Shown: piece after piece, positions 12,115-22,214 of the stretch
Layout of the letters: the number at the start of each line of letters is the position of its first letter
Position numbering within the stretch: the first letter of the stretch is position 1
NCBI RefSeq assembly: GCF_000735355.1
Contig: NZ_JMPI01000024.1
Span: 62,001-126,000, forward strand
DNA length: 64,000 nucleotides
DNA from: Buttiauxella agrestis ATCC 33320
Lineage (GTDB): Bacteria; Pseudomonadota; Gammaproteobacteria; Enterobacterales; Enterobacteriaceae
Reading direction: 5' to 3'
The notes under the pieces: model-generated
What the model was told of the DNA's origin: nothing
The model's input: only the letters and a program-made list of their open reading frames with translations
Database searches by the model: none
Translations under genes and position numbers: made by a program

Positions 12115-12126
12115 CACTGCGCCCGT

Positions 12127-12183
12127 CATACTTTGAATTGTTGATGCGCTTGCCGCCTTTCTACAATCCAAATTATTTTGGGC
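12127..12183. repeat. palindromic intergenic repeat, copy 2 (deleted form)
   Basis: About 57 bp carrying only the two ends of copy 1: CTTTGAATTGTTGATG joined to CTTGCCGCC and ending CAAATTATTTTGGG. The central part is missing. It lies upstream of the RstA-like box. Confidence 0.55.
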
Positions 12184-12201
12184 GCGGAAAGGCGGGGAAC
12201 A

Positions 12202-13686
12202 CTAAAGGTAACGCGCTTCTAAATGTTTACGGAAATACAACGGGTTAAGGTCTTCGCCGGTTGCGTTGGTAATCAATTCTGAAGTGGTGAATCGGCTGCC
12301 GTGCTGCCAGATATTCTGGCGTAACCAGTCGAACAGCGCGGTGAAGTTACCTTCTGCGATGTCGCTTTCAAGCTGCGGCAGTGCCAGTTTTGCGGAGTTG
12401 AACAATTGTGCGGCATACATCGCACCCAGCGTGTAAGACGGGAAATAGCCAAACGCGCCGTCCGTCCAGTGAATATCCTGCATACAGCCGTTGCGGAAGT
12501 TATCTTTAGTCGAAAGTCCCAGCCAATGTTGCATTTTCTCATCCCACAATGCCGGGATATCTTCCACTTCGATATCGCCATCAATCAGCGCACGTTCGAT
12601 TTCATATCGTAAAACGACATGAGCCGGATAGCTGACTTCATCGGCATCAACGCGAATAAATCCACGTTCAACGCGCTGATTAACGGCAATAAAGTTAGCG
12701 GCTTCAAACGCCGGTTGCTTGCCAAAGCGAGCAGTGACCATCGGCAGCAACAGTTTCAGGAACTCTTTGCTGCGGCCCAACTGCATTTCAAAGAACAGAC
12801 TTTGTGATTCGTGGATAGCCGTGGAACGCGCCTGTGCAACGGGCTGACCGAGCCATTCCCGCGGCAAGTTTTGTTCGTAACGTGCGTGACCTGTTTCGTG
12901 GATGACACCAAACAGGGCGCTAACCAGGTCGGATTCATCATAGCGCGTGGTGATACGCACATCTTGCGGCACACCGCCGCAGAAGGGATGCGCACTGACA
13001 TCGAGTCGCCCGCCGTTAAAATCAAAACCCAACAGCTTCATGGTTTCCAGACCCAGTTCCCGTTGGTCCTGGGTGGCAAACGGGCCAGTCGGCGTAACAA
13101 CCGTTTCTTTTTCTTGTTTATCAACCACTTTTTGCAGCAAATCGGGCAGCCAGGTGCGTAAATCTCCGAACAACACATCGAGTTTAGCGCTGGTCATGCC
13201 GGGTTCGTAGATATCTAACAACGCGTCGTAGCAGGATTTCCCTTTCGCATCGGCACGCAGTTTTGCTTCTTCGCGGCTGACGCGTACCACTTCTTTCAGA
13301 TTGGCCGAAAACCCCTGCCAGTCGTTCGCTGGGCGCTGGGTACGCCAACCATGTTCACAGCGTGTGCCGACCAGTGATTTCTCTTCCACCAGAGAAGCGG
13401 GCAGTAAAATAGCCTCCTGGTACTGGCGCGTCATTTCACGCAAGTTAGCACGCTCGACATCATTCAGGTTCTCCTGAACGGCCGCCTGCAACAGCGTGGC
13501 AATTTTTTTATCCGTCAGGATCTGGTGGCGCAAAACGCTGAGTTCAGCCAAAGCGTCGCCTCGCGCGGCGCTACCGTTGGGAGGCATATTGGTGAACATA
13601 TCCCAGCCAGCGATGGCTGAAAGATGCTCAAATCTTGAAAGACGCTGGAAGGTGCGGGTGAGGTGGTTGTAATTTTGCTTTTCCAT
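12202..13686 (-). CDS. M32-family metallocarboxypeptidase (carboxypeptidase Taq type)
   Basis: Zinc-dependent carboxypeptidase of peptidase family M32, cytoplasmic (no signal peptide), removing C-terminal residues from peptides. 494 residues, normal for the family. The zinc motif HETGH is at 263-267; the conserved HPFCGGVPQDVRITTRY precedes it, and HESQSLFFEMQLG and AYPAHV-type VSYPAHVVLRYEIE follow it. The ATG at 13686 has GAGG close upstream; the open frame extends to 13845 but would run into ynfM. In E. coli asr and ynfM are adjacent, so this gene is an insertion relative to that order. Confidence 0.92.
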   Translation of the reverse strand: MEKQNYNHLTRTFQRLSRFEHLSAIAGWDMFTNMPPNGSAARGDALAELSVLRHQILTDKKIATLLQAAVQENLNDVERANLREMTRQYQEAILLPASLVEEKSLVGTRCEHGWRTQRPANDWQGFSANLKEVVRVSREEAKLRADAKGKSCYDALLDIYEPGMTSAKLDVLFGDLRTWLPDLLQKVVDKQEKETVVTPTGPFATQDQRELGLETMKLLGFDFNGGRLDVSAHPFCGGVPQDVRITTRYDESDLVSALFGVIHETGHARYEQNLPREWLGQPVAQARSTAIHESQSLFFEMQLGRSKEFLKLLLPMVTARFGKQPAFEAANFIAVNQRVERGFIRVDADEVSYPAHVVLRYEIERALIDGDIEVEDIPALWDEKMQHWLGLSTKDNFRNGCMQDIHWTDGAFGYFPSYTLGAMYAAQLFNSAKLALPQLESDIAEGNFTALFDWLRQNIWQHGSRFTTSELITNATGEDLNPLYFRKHLEARYL

Positions 13687-13760
13687 ATGGCCTCGAGAAG
13701 AGATGATTTTCGCCTGTGAAAATAGCAAAAAGCATCCACTAAAACGAGGCTGTAAGCCGC

Positions 13761-15011
13761 TTATTGTGCGCGATGATGCAAACGCGTCCCCACCAGTAAT
13801 GACAAGACCAACAGCGAGCCGATAAAACTCGCCACACCTACCCAACCAAACTGGTGCCAGAACACACCGCCGAGTGTCCCCGCAAGGCTTGAACCCAGGT
13901 AATAACTGAATAAATACAGGGAAGAAGCCTGGCCTTTTGCGCGTTTAGCCCGTGGGCCAATCCAGCCGCTGGCGACCGAGTGCGCGGCGAAAAATCCTGC
14001 TGAAAAGAGCAGCATTCCCGCAAAAATAACCGGCAAGGGGGAAAACACCGTTAACAGCAGGCCGGTCAGCATGATGGCGGTGGAAAAAATCATCACCGGG
14101 CCGCGACCAAATTTAGCCGTCATCGCGCCTGCTTTTGGGGAACTCCAGGTGCCGGTTAAATAAGCCACCGATAGCAATCCCACCACCGCCTGGCTTAAAT
14201 ACCACGGTCCTTGCATCAGTCGATAACCGATGTAATTAAACAGCGTCACAAACGCGCCCATCAGCAGAAACCCTTGGGCAAACAGCAGCGGCAAACCCTT
14301 GTCACGCCAGTGCAGGCGGAAGTTGATAAACAGTGTTTTTGGCCGCAAAGAAGAAGGGCGGAAATGCTTCGAGGCCGGCAAAATCTTCCAGAACATTAAA
14401 GCGGATGCGAGCGCGAAACAGCCAATCGCGGCGACGGCAATGCGCCAGTTAAAGAAGTCGGTTATTACACCGCTGAGCAAGCGCCCGCTCATGCCACCAA
14501 TGGAGTTCCCGCTGATATACAACCCCATCGAAAAGGCCACTACGCTTGGGTGAATCTCTTCGCTCAGATAGGTCATGCCGACTGCCGCCACACCGCTGAG
14601 CGACAACCCAATCAGCGCCCGCATCATTAAAATGCCGTGCCAACTGGTCATCATGGTCGAAAGCAGTGTGCAAATTGAGGCCAGCAAAAGCGCTGTCACC
14701 ATCACGGGTTTACGACCGATCGCATCGGAAAGTGGCCCGGTAAACAGCAGGCCGATGGCCAACGTTGCGGTAGAAACGGATAACGAAATACTGCTGCTGG
14801 CAGGGGATACACCAAATTCATGCGACAGAACCGGCAAAATGGGTTGGACGCAATAAAGCAGAGCGAAGGTGGCGAGTCCGGCAGAAAATAGCGCCAGTGT
14901 GACGCGCATAAACTGAGGTGAACCACGTTTGATAAAGCTCGTCGGCTGGGGCAAAACTCTTTCGTCAACGTCCTGTGCCGGGGCGGTGTTGACGAGGGTT
15001 GTACGACTCAA
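13761..15011 (-). CDS. ynfM: MFS transporter YnfM
   Basis: Inner-membrane major facilitator superfamily transporter with 12 expected helices; E. coli YnfM is linked with arabinose-type efflux but the substrate is uncertain. 416 residues. The MFS signature GPLSDAIGRKPVMV lies between helices 2 and 3, and the RPKTLFINFRLHWRDKGLPLLFA segment matches E. coli closely. The start at 15011 gives MSRTTLVNTAPAQ. It is divergent from ynfL, its probable regulator, across 99 bp. Confidence 0.94.
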   Translation of the reverse strand: MSRTTLVNTAPAQDVDERVLPQPTSFIKRGSPQFMRVTLALFSAGLATFALLYCVQPILPVLSHEFGVSPASSSISLSVSTATLAIGLLFTGPLSDAIGRKPVMVTALLLASICTLLSTMMTSWHGILMMRALIGLSLSGVAAVGMTYLSEEIHPSVVAFSMGLYISGNSIGGMSGRLLSGVITDFFNWRIAVAAIGCFALASALMFWKILPASKHFRPSSLRPKTLFINFRLHWRDKGLPLLFAQGFLLMGAFVTLFNYIGYRLMQGPWYLSQAVVGLLSVAYLTGTWSSPKAGAMTAKFGRGPVMIFSTAIMLTGLLLTVFSPLPVIFAGMLLFSAGFFAAHSVASGWIGPRAKRAKGQASSLYLFSYYLGSSLAGTLGGVFWHQFGWVGVASFIGSLLVLSLLVGTRLHHRAQ

Positions 15012-15110
15012 AATGGTTCCTTATTGTGCAGGTGTGGTCTAATTCTCAGAGTAGAAAAACATGAATGTTCTGTCTAATATATTAATAATCTCAATTGATA
15101 TGTTTAAAGT

Positions 15111-16019
15111 ATGAATATTGAATTACGTCACCTGCGCTACTTTATTGCCGTTGCTGAAGAGTTACATTTTGGCCGTGCTGCCGCACGCTTGCGTATCTCG
15201 CAACCTCCTCTTAGCCAGCAAATTCAAATTCTTGAACAACAAATCGGCGCGCGTCTACTGGCGCGCACCAACCGTAGCGTTAGCCTGACAGCGGCGGGCA
15301 GTCAGTTTTTGCTCGATTCACGGCAGATTTTAAACCAGGTGGATGCCGCCGCAGGGCGTGCCGCGAGATTGCATCAGGGCGAAACGGGGGAGCTGCGTAT
15401 CGGTTTTACTTCATCGGCACCTTTTATTAAAACGGTGTCCGACAGCCTGTCGACTTTTCGCCGAAGTTACCCGGATGTTCATCTCCAGATGCGGGAAATT
15501 AATACTCGCGAACAAATCGCGCCATTAAATGAAGGCGAGTTAGAGTTGGGTTTGATGCGCAACACGCGGCTTCCGGACACGCTAGCCTGGAGCGCGGTGC
15601 TGCGCGAACCGCTGATGGCGATGGTACATCGTGATCACCCTCTGGCGGAGTGTTCAGCCATTTCCCTGCACCAACTGGCGCAGGAGCCGTTTGTCTTTTT
15701 TGACCCGCATGTGGGAACGGGCCTGTATGACGATATTCTCGGCCTGCTGCAACGCCACGGGATTTCGCCCTATATCACGCAGGAAGTGGGTGAGGCGATG
15801 ACGATTATTGGCCTGGTATCCGCAGGATTAGGCGTTTCTATACTTCCGGCGTCATTTAAGCGGGTACGTTTATCCGAAGTGGTATGGCTGCCGTTGAAAG
15901 AGGCCGAAGCGCAGTCGGAAATGTGGCTGGTCTGGCCTAAACATCGTGAGCTTTCTGCCGCCGCACTTCGGATCTCCGCCTTGTTAACTGAGTCAATAAC
16001 GGTGTTAAAAGAGCCGTAA
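15111..16019 (+). CDS. ynfL: LysR-family regulator YnfL
   Basis: Transcription factor of the LysR family, 302 residues. The N-terminal winged helix-turn-helix reads MNIELRHLRYFIAVAEELHF..AARLRISQPPLSQQI, and the rest is the two-lobe effector domain (GELRIGFTSSAPF, ELELGLMRNTRLP). Divergent placement next to ynfM suggests that it controls that transporter. The ligand is not known. Confidence 0.94.
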   Translation: MNIELRHLRYFIAVAEELHFGRAAARLRISQPPLSQQIQILEQQIGARLLARTNRSVSLTAAGSQFLLDSRQILNQVDAAAGRAARLHQGETGELRIGFTSSAPFIKTVSDSLSTFRRSYPDVHLQMREINTREQIAPLNEGELELGLMRNTRLPDTLAWSAVLREPLMAMVHRDHPLAECSAISLHQLAQEPFVFFDPHVGTGLYDDILGLLQRHGISPYITQEVGEAMTIIGLVSAGLGVSILPASFKRVRLSEVVWLPLKEAEAQSEMWLVWPKHRELSAAALRISALLTESITVLKEP

Positions 16020-16031
16020 ATCGGCGGAATA

Positions 16032-16047
16032 TGTGCGGTAAATCACA
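16032..16047 (+). promoter_or_regulatory. candidate CRP site upstream of mlc
   Basis: TGTGC-GGTAAA-TCACA, one mismatch to the half-site consensus. It lies 16 bp upstream of a TTGACT -35-like hexamer (16063-16068). The mlc gene is CRP-regulated in E. coli. Confidence 0.5.
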
Positions 16048-16102
16048 ACCCTACGTAAATATTTGACTCCTTCACTTGAAGTGTTTCACCATAGCCCAAA
16101 GT

Positions 16103-16124
16103 TTATTTCGCAGCGCGAAAATAA
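16103..16124. promoter_or_regulatory. Mlc operator (autoregulation)
   Basis: Inverted repeat TTATTTCGC / GCGAAAATAA separated by AGC, the known Mlc operator pattern. It lies 13 bp before the mlc start codon in the leader, where it would allow Mlc to repress its own synthesis as in E. coli. Confidence 0.8.
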
Positions 16125-16136
16125 AGGGAGTCGCAA

Positions 16137-17354
16137 GTGGTTGCTGATAGCCAACCGGGCCATATTGATCAGATCAAGCAAACTAACGCTGGCGTAGTTT
16201 ATCGCTTGATTGATACCCATGGGCCGGTGTCGCGCATCGATCTTTCTCGCCTGGCGCAACTGGCTCCAGCCAGTATCACGAAAATTGTTCGTGAAATGAT
16301 TGAAGCCCACCTGGTGCAAGAAACGGAAATTCAGGACCCGGGTAGCCGGGGGCGTCCTGCTGTGGGGCTGATGCTGGAAACGGAAGCATGGCACTATTTA
16401 TCTGTGCGGATTAGTCGCGGGGAAATCTCACTCGGCCTGCATGATTTAAGCAGCAAGTTGATTGTCGAAGACACCGTCGTGCTGGCGGTTGAAGACACGC
16501 AACCGCTGGTCGAGCGCATCATCGCGCAAATCGATCAATTCTTTATCCGCCATCAACACAAACTCGAACGCCTCACCGCCATCGCCATCACCATGCCTGG
16601 GATTATTGATACCAAGCGCGGCATTGTGCACCGTATGCCGTTCTACGAAGTTTGCGATATGCCGCTGGGCGAGATTCTGGAAAATTACACCGGCGTGCCG
16701 GTTTATATCCAACACGACATCAGCGCATGGACGATGGCAGAAGGGCTGTTTGGTGCCTCAAAAGGGGCGCGAGACGTCATTCAGGTGGTGATTGATGATA
16801 ATGTCGGCGCAGGTGTAATTACCGACGGGCGTTTGCTTCATGCCGGGAGCAGCAGCCTGGTCGAAATCGGACATACGCAAGTCGACCCTTACGGAAAACG
16901 CTGTTATTGCGGCAACCACGGTTGCCTGGAAACCATCGCCAGTATCGACAGCGTGCTTGAGCTGGCGCAGCTTCGTATGAGTCAGTCTATGGGTTCTATG
17001 CTGCATGAACAGCCGCTGACGGTGGAGTCACTGTGCGATGCCGCATTAAACGGCGACTTATTAGCGAAAGATATCATTTTGGGTATCGGAACCAACGTCG
17101 GCCGAATTCTGGCGATCATGGTCAATTTGTTCCATCCACAAAAAATCCTGATTGGTTCGCCGTTTAACCGAGCCGCGGATATTCTGCATCCGGCTATTAC
17201 AGATTGTATTCGCCAGCAGGCGTTGCCCGCCTATAGCGAACACACTTACGTCGAAAGCACGCAGTACAATCACCGTGGAACCATGGCGGGCGCGGCGCTG
17301 GTAAAAGACGCAATGTATAACGGTTCGTTATTAATTCGTCTGCTGCAAGGCTAA
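16137..17354 (+). CDS. mlc: global glucose repressor Mlc
   Basis: ROK-family repressor of ptsG, ptsHI, manXYZ and malT; it is sequestered by dephosphorylated PtsG (EIICB-Glc) when glucose is transported. 405 residues. The N-terminal helix-turn-helix is VSRIDLSRLAQLAPASITKI; the zinc site is GHTQVDPYGKRCYCGNHGC. The start is GTG at 16137 with AAAGGGAG upstream, as in E. coli. Operator and CRP-like sites are listed separately. Confidence 0.96.
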   Translation: MVADSQPGHIDQIKQTNAGVVYRLIDTHGPVSRIDLSRLAQLAPASITKIVREMIEAHLVQETEIQDPGSRGRPAVGLMLETEAWHYLSVRISRGEISLGLHDLSSKLIVEDTVVLAVEDTQPLVERIIAQIDQFFIRHQHKLERLTAIAITMPGIIDTKRGIVHRMPFYEVCDMPLGEILENYTGVPVYIQHDISAWTMAEGLFGASKGARDVIQVVIDDNVGAGVITDGRLLHAGSSSLVEIGHTQVDPYGKRCYCGNHGCLETIASIDSVLELAQLRMSQSMGSMLHEQPLTVESLCDAALNGDLLAKDIILGIGTNVGRILAIMVNLFHPQKILIGSPFNRAADILHPAITDCIRQQALPAYSEHTYVESTQYNHRGTMAGAALVKDAMYNGSLLIRLLQG

Positions 17355-17477
17355 TGTCGTTGGTTGATCCACTAAAAATTGCGCTATCTCAAACTGGTCA
17401 AATCACTATTCTTTTAGACTTTCACTCCTGAATTATTCAATTTTTAATCACTTTGAGCATCACCTCGGGAGTTCGTC

Positions 17478-18173
17478 ATGCTTACGCGTTTCTTTATAAC
17501 GGGTACCGATACCGCAGTCGGGAAGACTGTGGTTTCTCGCGCTTTGTTGCAGGCTCTTGCAGCCAGCGGCAAAAGCGTCGTCGGCTTTAAGCCGGTAGCC
17601 AAAGGCAGTAAAGAGACGCCAGAGGGACTTCGCAATAAAGATGCGTTAGTTCTGCAAAGTGTTTCTACTGTCGACGTGCCTTACGAAGCCATCAATCCTA
17701 TCGCGCTGAGCGAAGAAGAGAGCAGCGTTAGCCACAATTGTCAGATTAACTATTCGCTGCTGTCTGATGGGCTACAACGCTTAACTGCGCAAGCGGATCA
17801 CGTTGTGATCGAAGGTACGGGCGGCTGGCGTAGCCTGATGAACGATTTACGCCCATTATCTGAATGGGTGGTTCAGGAACAATTACCGGTGTTGATGGTT
17901 GTGGGCATTCAGGAAGGCTGTATTAACCATGCTTTACTGACGGCGCAGGCCATCGCCAATGACGGTTTGCCGTTGATGGGTTGGGTCGCGAATCGTATCA
18001 ATCCGGGTCTGGCACATTACGCCGAAATCATCGACGTCCTAAGCAAAAAATTGCCAGCGCCGCTGGTGGGTGAGTTGCCTTACTTGCCACGTGCAGAGCA
18101 GCGCGAACTGGCGCACTACATCGATTTATCCCGCCTTAGCGGTGCTTTGATGGTAGACCGTTTGCGGGCGTAA
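17478..18173 (+). CDS. bioD2: dethiobiotin synthetase paralogue BioD2 (YnfK)
   Basis: ATP-dependent carboxylase closing the ureido ring of dethiobiotin; BioD2 is the second, non-operon copy. 231 residues. The P-loop GTDTAVGKT is at residues 8-16, with conserved [15 protein letters not shown] and [13 protein letters not shown]. It keeps the E. coli position between mlc and clcB. Its 3' end overlaps the 3' end of clcB by 48 nt. Confidence 0.93.
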   Translation: MLTRFFITGTDTAVGKTVVSRALLQALAASGKSVVGFKPVAKGSKETPEGLRNKDALVLQSVSTVDVPYEAINPIALSEEESSVSHNCQINYSLLSDGLQRLTAQADHVVIEGTGGWRSLMNDLRPLSEWVVQEQLPVLMVVGIQEGCINHALLTAQAIANDGLPLMGWVANRINPGLAHYAEIIDVLSKKLPAPLVGELPYLPRAEQRELAHYIDLSRLSGALMVDRLRA

Positions 18174-19421
18174 CCAGCGCGAAAGTGCTGAAGCAATCAC
18201 GCATGCCAGCAGTAATCCGGGGAGCAATGAAAACTCCCCGGTCATTTCACAGACCATCAGCGTTGACATAATCGGGGCATGAGTCGTAGCCGCCAGAAGG
18301 GTTGCCATACCGGTTAAAGCCAGCAATATCGCCACGTTGTCACCGCTCCACGTCCAGATCCCAAACCATTGACCCACGACCATTCCCAGTGCAGCACCGA
18401 CGAATAACGTCGGGGTAAATACGCCGCCTGGCGCACCCGAACCGCTACTTGCCAGCACCGCAGCCAGTTTGTAAACCAGAATCCCGGCGACGAAGAGCAA
18501 TGCCGGAGGCTGCGAAAGAAACGACTGCACTACGCTGTAGCCATTTCCCCAAACGAGCGGTGTGATCAATGAAAGTAGCCCGACCAGCAATCCGCCCAGC
18601 GCCAGTTGTAATGGCGGCGTTAAGTGCAAACTCTGGAAAAATTGACTGCTTTTCGACATCAACCACAGGAACAGTGGCCCAGCAATCCCGGCTATTAAAC
18701 CGAATGTCGCCATCAGCAAATATTGGATGGGCTGCGGAGCGTTTAACGTGCGCACGGCATATAACAGCGCTTGTTGGTCATTCAATAAATGAGTCACCAG
18801 CAAAGCGCTGACGGCTGCAATAACCACCGGGCCGAGTGAGGCGAGCATCAAGGTGCCAAACAGAATCTCTGCGATAAACAAACTGCCCGCCAGCGGCGCG
18901 TGATAGGCGCTTGCCATCCCGGCGGCGGCACCGCAGGCCACCCATAATTTCCATTCATCTTTGTTTGAACATCGCTGGGCGAATACCGAAGCAAAAACGG
19001 TTGCCAGCAGCACCATCGCACCTTCACGGCCAATGGCGCTTCCGCTGGCCACCACAATCAGCGATGCCGCCGATTTGACCAGGCTTGCGGAAACATCTAA
19101 CCGACCATCGCCCGTTTCAATGGCTTCCATATAATCGGTAGGTGCAGAAGGGCGCTGACGCGTGGCGCGTTGCCAACTCCAGAGCAATGTCCCGGCCAGT
19201 AAACCGCCGAGTGCCGGTGTCAGTAAACGTCGCCATGAAGGTAACGCCGCGGCAGCGGCGATCAGGCTTCCACTGTGGTCGCCCAAAAACAGGCCTTCAA
19301 GAAGATACATCGACTGGCGGAACAGCCAGACCACCACCGCTGAGGCGATGCCAATCCAGACGGCAAAAATGAGCCGTCGTAACATGCCTTTCATGTCGGG
19401 GAAGTGGTTTAAGCGGTGCAT
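18126..19421 (-). CDS. clcB: voltage-gated ClC-type chloride channel ClcB
   Basis: Inner-membrane ClC-family Cl-/H+ transporter homologue, linked in E. coli to acid resistance. About 431 residues. The selectivity-filter motifs [13 protein letters not shown] and [16 protein letters not shown] are present, as is WGNGYSVVQ. The start is uncertain: Met codons at 19421, 19394 and 19385 are all in frame and none has a good ribosome-binding site. 19421 is the first after the REP unit upstream. It is convergent with bioD2. Confidence 0.92.
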   Translation of the reverse strand: MHRLNHFPDMKGMLRRLIFAVWIGIASAVVVWLFRQSMYLLEGLFLGDHSGSLIAAAAALPSWRRLLTPALGGLLAGTLLWSWQRATRQRPSAPTDYMEAIETGDGRLDVSASLVKSAASLIVVASGSAIGREGAMVLLATVFASVFAQRCSNKDEWKLWVACGAAAGMASAYHAPLAGSLFIAEILFGTLMLASLGPVVIAAVSALLVTHLLNDQQALLYAVRTLNAPQPIQYLLMATFGLIAGIAGPLFLWLMSKSSQFFQSLHLTPPLQLALGGLLVGLLSLITPLVWGNGYSVVQSFLSQPPALLFVAGILVYKLAAVLASSGSGAPGGVFTPTLFVGAALGMVVGQWFGIWTWSGDNVAILLALTGMATLLAATTHAPIMSTLMVCEMTGEFSLLPGLLLACVIASALSRWLRPQTVYHQSTAKAG

Positions 19422-19431
19422 AGCAAGCATT

Positions 19432-19462
19432 GTAGGGTGGATAAGCGCAAGCGTCATCCACC
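19432..19462. repeat. REP-like palindrome
   Basis: GTAGGGTGGATAAGCG followed by CAAGCGTCATCCACC, in the gap between clcB and osmV. The same GTAGGG-GGATAAGCG pattern recurs inverted at 63087. Confidence 0.7.
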
Positions 19463-19487
19463 ATTTACACCATCCGCCAACGATGAA

Positions 19488-20633
19488 TTATGGCTGATAA
19501 ATATTTAACGCCCGACGCGTTCGCCCTGAACTGAGATAATCGGCAATATAATCCTGCGAAATCTCGCCGCTGTAACGGCCATCTTCGTCGGTAATGGGCA
19601 TCCACACCATGTTGTGCTCATAGAGTTTCGACAGCACGATACGCAGGTTATCTTCGGCGCGTCCGGTAATACGGAACGGGTGCAGGATATCGGCACATGC
19701 TCCGGTTGCGCCACGCGCTTCCCGGCGTTTCACGAAACCTAACGGTTTGCCTTCGCCGTCCACCACGGTAATCGAACGCATATCGTTGTCATCCATAGTG
19801 GCGAACGCGTCCGGCAGCGGCGTGGATTCGCGAGCGGTAATAGTCGGCTGTTGGTCCGTGACATCCCCGGCCTGAACCAGCAGTAGGCGTTTGAGCGTGC
19901 GGTCCTGGCCGACAAACGAGCCAACAAATTCATTGGCCGGTTTAGCAAGCAGCTCATCGGGGCTGGCGCACTGCACGATTTTGCCCTGACGGAATACGGC
20001 AATACGGTCACCTAATTTCAGCGCTTCGTCGATATCGTGGCTGACCAGCATGACGGTTTTCTTCAACTGGCGCTGCATTTCAAGAAACTCATTCTGAATC
20101 GTTTCGCGATTGATCGGGTCGACGGCGCCAAAAGGCTCATCCATCAGCAGCACCGGAGGATCAGCCGCAAGTGCCCGAATCACGCCGATACGTTGTTGCT
20201 GGCCGCCGGACATTTCACGCGGGTAACGGTTCAGGAACTTGCTCGGGTCGAGCGCCACCATGCTCATTAATTCGCTGGCACGCTCTTTACAACGGGCTTT
20301 GTCCCAACCCAACATGCGCGGCACAACGGTAATGTTCTCTTCAATCGTCATGTTCGGAAACAGGCCGATTTGCTGAATAACATAGCCAATATTGCGGCGC
20401 AGCGTCACGGTATCCAGCTCGTTGGTATTTTTACCGTTAATCAGAATATTGCCGCCGGTCGGGGCAATCAGGCGGTTGATCATTTTCAGCGTGGTGGTTT
20501 TGCCGCAGCCGGAAGGGCCGAGCAATACGCACATTTCGCCTTCCGGCACGTTCAGGCTGACATTATCCACGGCGTTAAAAGTCTGACCGTTCTTCTGAAC
20601 AAACTGTTTCGTGAGGTTTTCTAGTTTAATCAT
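19488..20633 (-). CDS. osmV: osmoprotectant ABC transporter ATPase OsmV
   Basis: ATP-binding subunit of the OsmU-type importer of glycine betaine and choline-O-sulfate known from Salmonella. 381 residues: Walker A GPSGCGKTT, signature SGGQQQR, Walker B VLLMDEPF, H-loop LVSHD, then a C-terminal pair of CBS domains that in relatives senses ionic strength. Last gene of osmYXWV; its ATG overlaps the osmW stop by one base. Confidence 0.93.
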   Translation of the reverse strand: MIKLENLTKQFVQKNGQTFNAVDNVSLNVPEGEMCVLLGPSGCGKTTTLKMINRLIAPTGGNILINGKNTNELDTVTLRRNIGYVIQQIGLFPNMTIEENITVVPRMLGWDKARCKERASELMSMVALDPSKFLNRYPREMSGGQQQRIGVIRALAADPPVLLMDEPFGAVDPINRETIQNEFLEMQRQLKKTVMLVSHDIDEALKLGDRIAVFRQGKIVQCASPDELLAKPANEFVGSFVGQDRTLKRLLLVQAGDVTDQQPTITARESTPLPDAFATMDDNDMRSITVVDGEGKPLGFVKRREARGATGACADILHPFRITGRAEDNLRIVLSKLYEHNMVWMPITDEDGRYSGEISQDYIADYLSSGRTRRALNIYQP

Positions 20634-21280
20634 TATCGAATCCCCTTAGGAGTCAGCACCAGCTGTAAACGATGCAATAACCAATCAAGCACAATAGCCA
20701 AAACACAAATCATGACGGCACCCGCAATCAACATCCGAATGTCGCTACTCCCGATGCCGTTAAGCAGTAACAAACCCAAACCGCCTGCGCCGATAACCGC
20801 AGCGATGGCCATTACGCCAATGTTCATGACCACGGCGGTTCGGATACCGCCAAAAATCACCGGCAGAGCCATTGGGATTTCGACCCAGCGCAGGCGTTGC
20901 CAGAACGTCATGCCGATACCGCGTCCGGCTTCACGCAAACCTGGCGGCAGGCTGTCGAGGGCGGTATGGGTGTTACGGACAATCGGCAGCAATGAATAGA
21001 GGAAAACGGCCGTGATCGCAGGCAATACGCCAATCCCTTGCCCGACCATGGAAAACAGCGGGATCATCAACCCAAACAGGGCGATTGAAGGGATCGTCAG
21101 CACAATAGTCGCAATACCCAACACGGGCGTTGCCAGCCATTTGTGGCGCACGATTAAAATGCCCAGCGGCACGCCAATCACAATCGCCAGCCCCACAGCT
21201 AAAAGCACTAACCAGAGGTGTTGCAGCGTTAAACTGCCCAGATACCCTGCGTTATCCATCATATAATTCAACGTTTCCAT
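20633..21280 (-). CDS. osmW: osmoprotectant ABC transporter permease OsmW
   Basis: Membrane subunit of the OsmU-type importer, 215 residues with about five or six helices. The EAA-type coupling loop reads LREAGRGIGMTFWQRLRWVEIP. The start follows AAGGAGGCAAC and lies only 9 bp after the osmX stop. It pairs with the second permease, OsmY. Confidence 0.92.
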   Translation of the reverse strand: METLNYMMDNAGYLGSLTLQHLWLVLLAVGLAIVIGVPLGILIVRHKWLATPVLGIATIVLTIPSIALFGLMIPLFSMVGQGIGVLPAITAVFLYSLLPIVRNTHTALDSLPPGLREAGRGIGMTFWQRLRWVEIPMALPVIFGGIRTAVVMNIGVMAIAAVIGAGGLGLLLLNGIGSSDIRMLIAGAVMICVLAIVLDWLLHRLQLVLTPKGIR

Positions 21281-21289
21281 GTTGCCTCC

Positions 21290-22192
21290 TTAGAGCAAAC
21301 CTTTCTGTTGCAGGAACTCTTGCGCCACTTTTTGCGGGGTTTCATGGTCGATATCCACTTTGGCATTCAGAGTGGAGATCACGTCGTTGTTGAGCAGGCC
21401 GGAGAGGGTGTCCAGGGCATCTTCAAGGCCAGGATTGGCAGCCAGCGTCTCTTTACGCACCACAGGCGTGACGGCGTAACTTGGGAAGAAACCTTTATCA
21501 TCTTCCAGCACTTTCAAATCGAAGCCTTTTACGCGGCCATCGGTGGTGTAAATCAGACCCGCGTCAACGAAGCCATCGCGCACCGCGTTATACACAAGAC
21601 CTGGGTCCATCTGGCGAATCTGCGGGCGATCGAGCGGCATGCTATAGGCTTGCTGTAACGGTTTCATACCGTCGCTACGCCCGGCGAATTCCAGATCCAG
21701 GCCGAGCATCCAGTTGTTATCTGGGTCGGTTTTGCGAACCTGTTCTACTTTGGCTACCAACTCCGACATGGTGTTAATGTTCTCTTCTTCAGCGCGTTTA
21801 CGCTGCATCGCAAAAGCGTAGGTGTTGTTCATATCTGCCGGTTTTAGCCACACCAGTCCCAGTTTCGCATCAAGCTTTTTAACCGTGTCGTAGGATTCCT
21901 GCGGACTCATACGCTTGTTGATATGGTTAAAAATAATCAGCGAGGTGCCGGTGTATTCCCAGGTCATATCGACCTGTTTGTTAATCATCGCGTTACGCGA
22001 AATTACCGTGGCGATGTTGGTTTGCGGAGTCACCTGGAAGCCTTTTTTACGCAGGTACTGCGTTGTCATTGCCGATAAAATATGCTGCTCGGTAAAGCTT
22101 TTCGTCGCCAGCACAATCGGCTCGGCTTTGGCTGTGCCAGCCAGGAGTAGCGTTGCGGCAAGTCCCGCAATCAGGGGTTTAATGGATGTCAT
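21290..22192 (-). CDS. osmX: osmoprotectant-binding protein OsmX
   Basis: Periplasmic substrate-binding protein of the OpuAC/ProX type. 300 residues with a Sec signal peptide ending LLLAGTAKA. The mature part starts [19 protein letters not shown], the typical first beta-strand of quaternary-amine binding proteins. [11 protein letters not shown] contains a Trp-Tyr pair of the kind that forms the aromatic ligand cage. Confidence 0.92.
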   Translation of the reverse strand: MTSIKPLIAGLAATLLLAGTAKAEPIVLATKSFTEQHILSAMTTQYLRKKGFQVTPQTNIATVISRNAMINKQVDMTWEYTGTSLIIFNHINKRMSPQESYDTVKKLDAKLGLVWLKPADMNNTYAFAMQRKRAEEENINTMSELVAKVEQVRKTDPDNNWMLGLDLEFAGRSDGMKPLQQAYSMPLDRPQIRQMDPGLVYNAVRDGFVDAGLIYTTDGRVKGFDLKVLEDDKGFFPSYAVTPVVRKETLAANPGLEDALDTLSGLLNNDVISTLNAKVDIDHETPQKVAQEFLQQKGLL

Positions 22193-22214
22193 TATTCGCT
22201 CCTTTTTATTGTTG

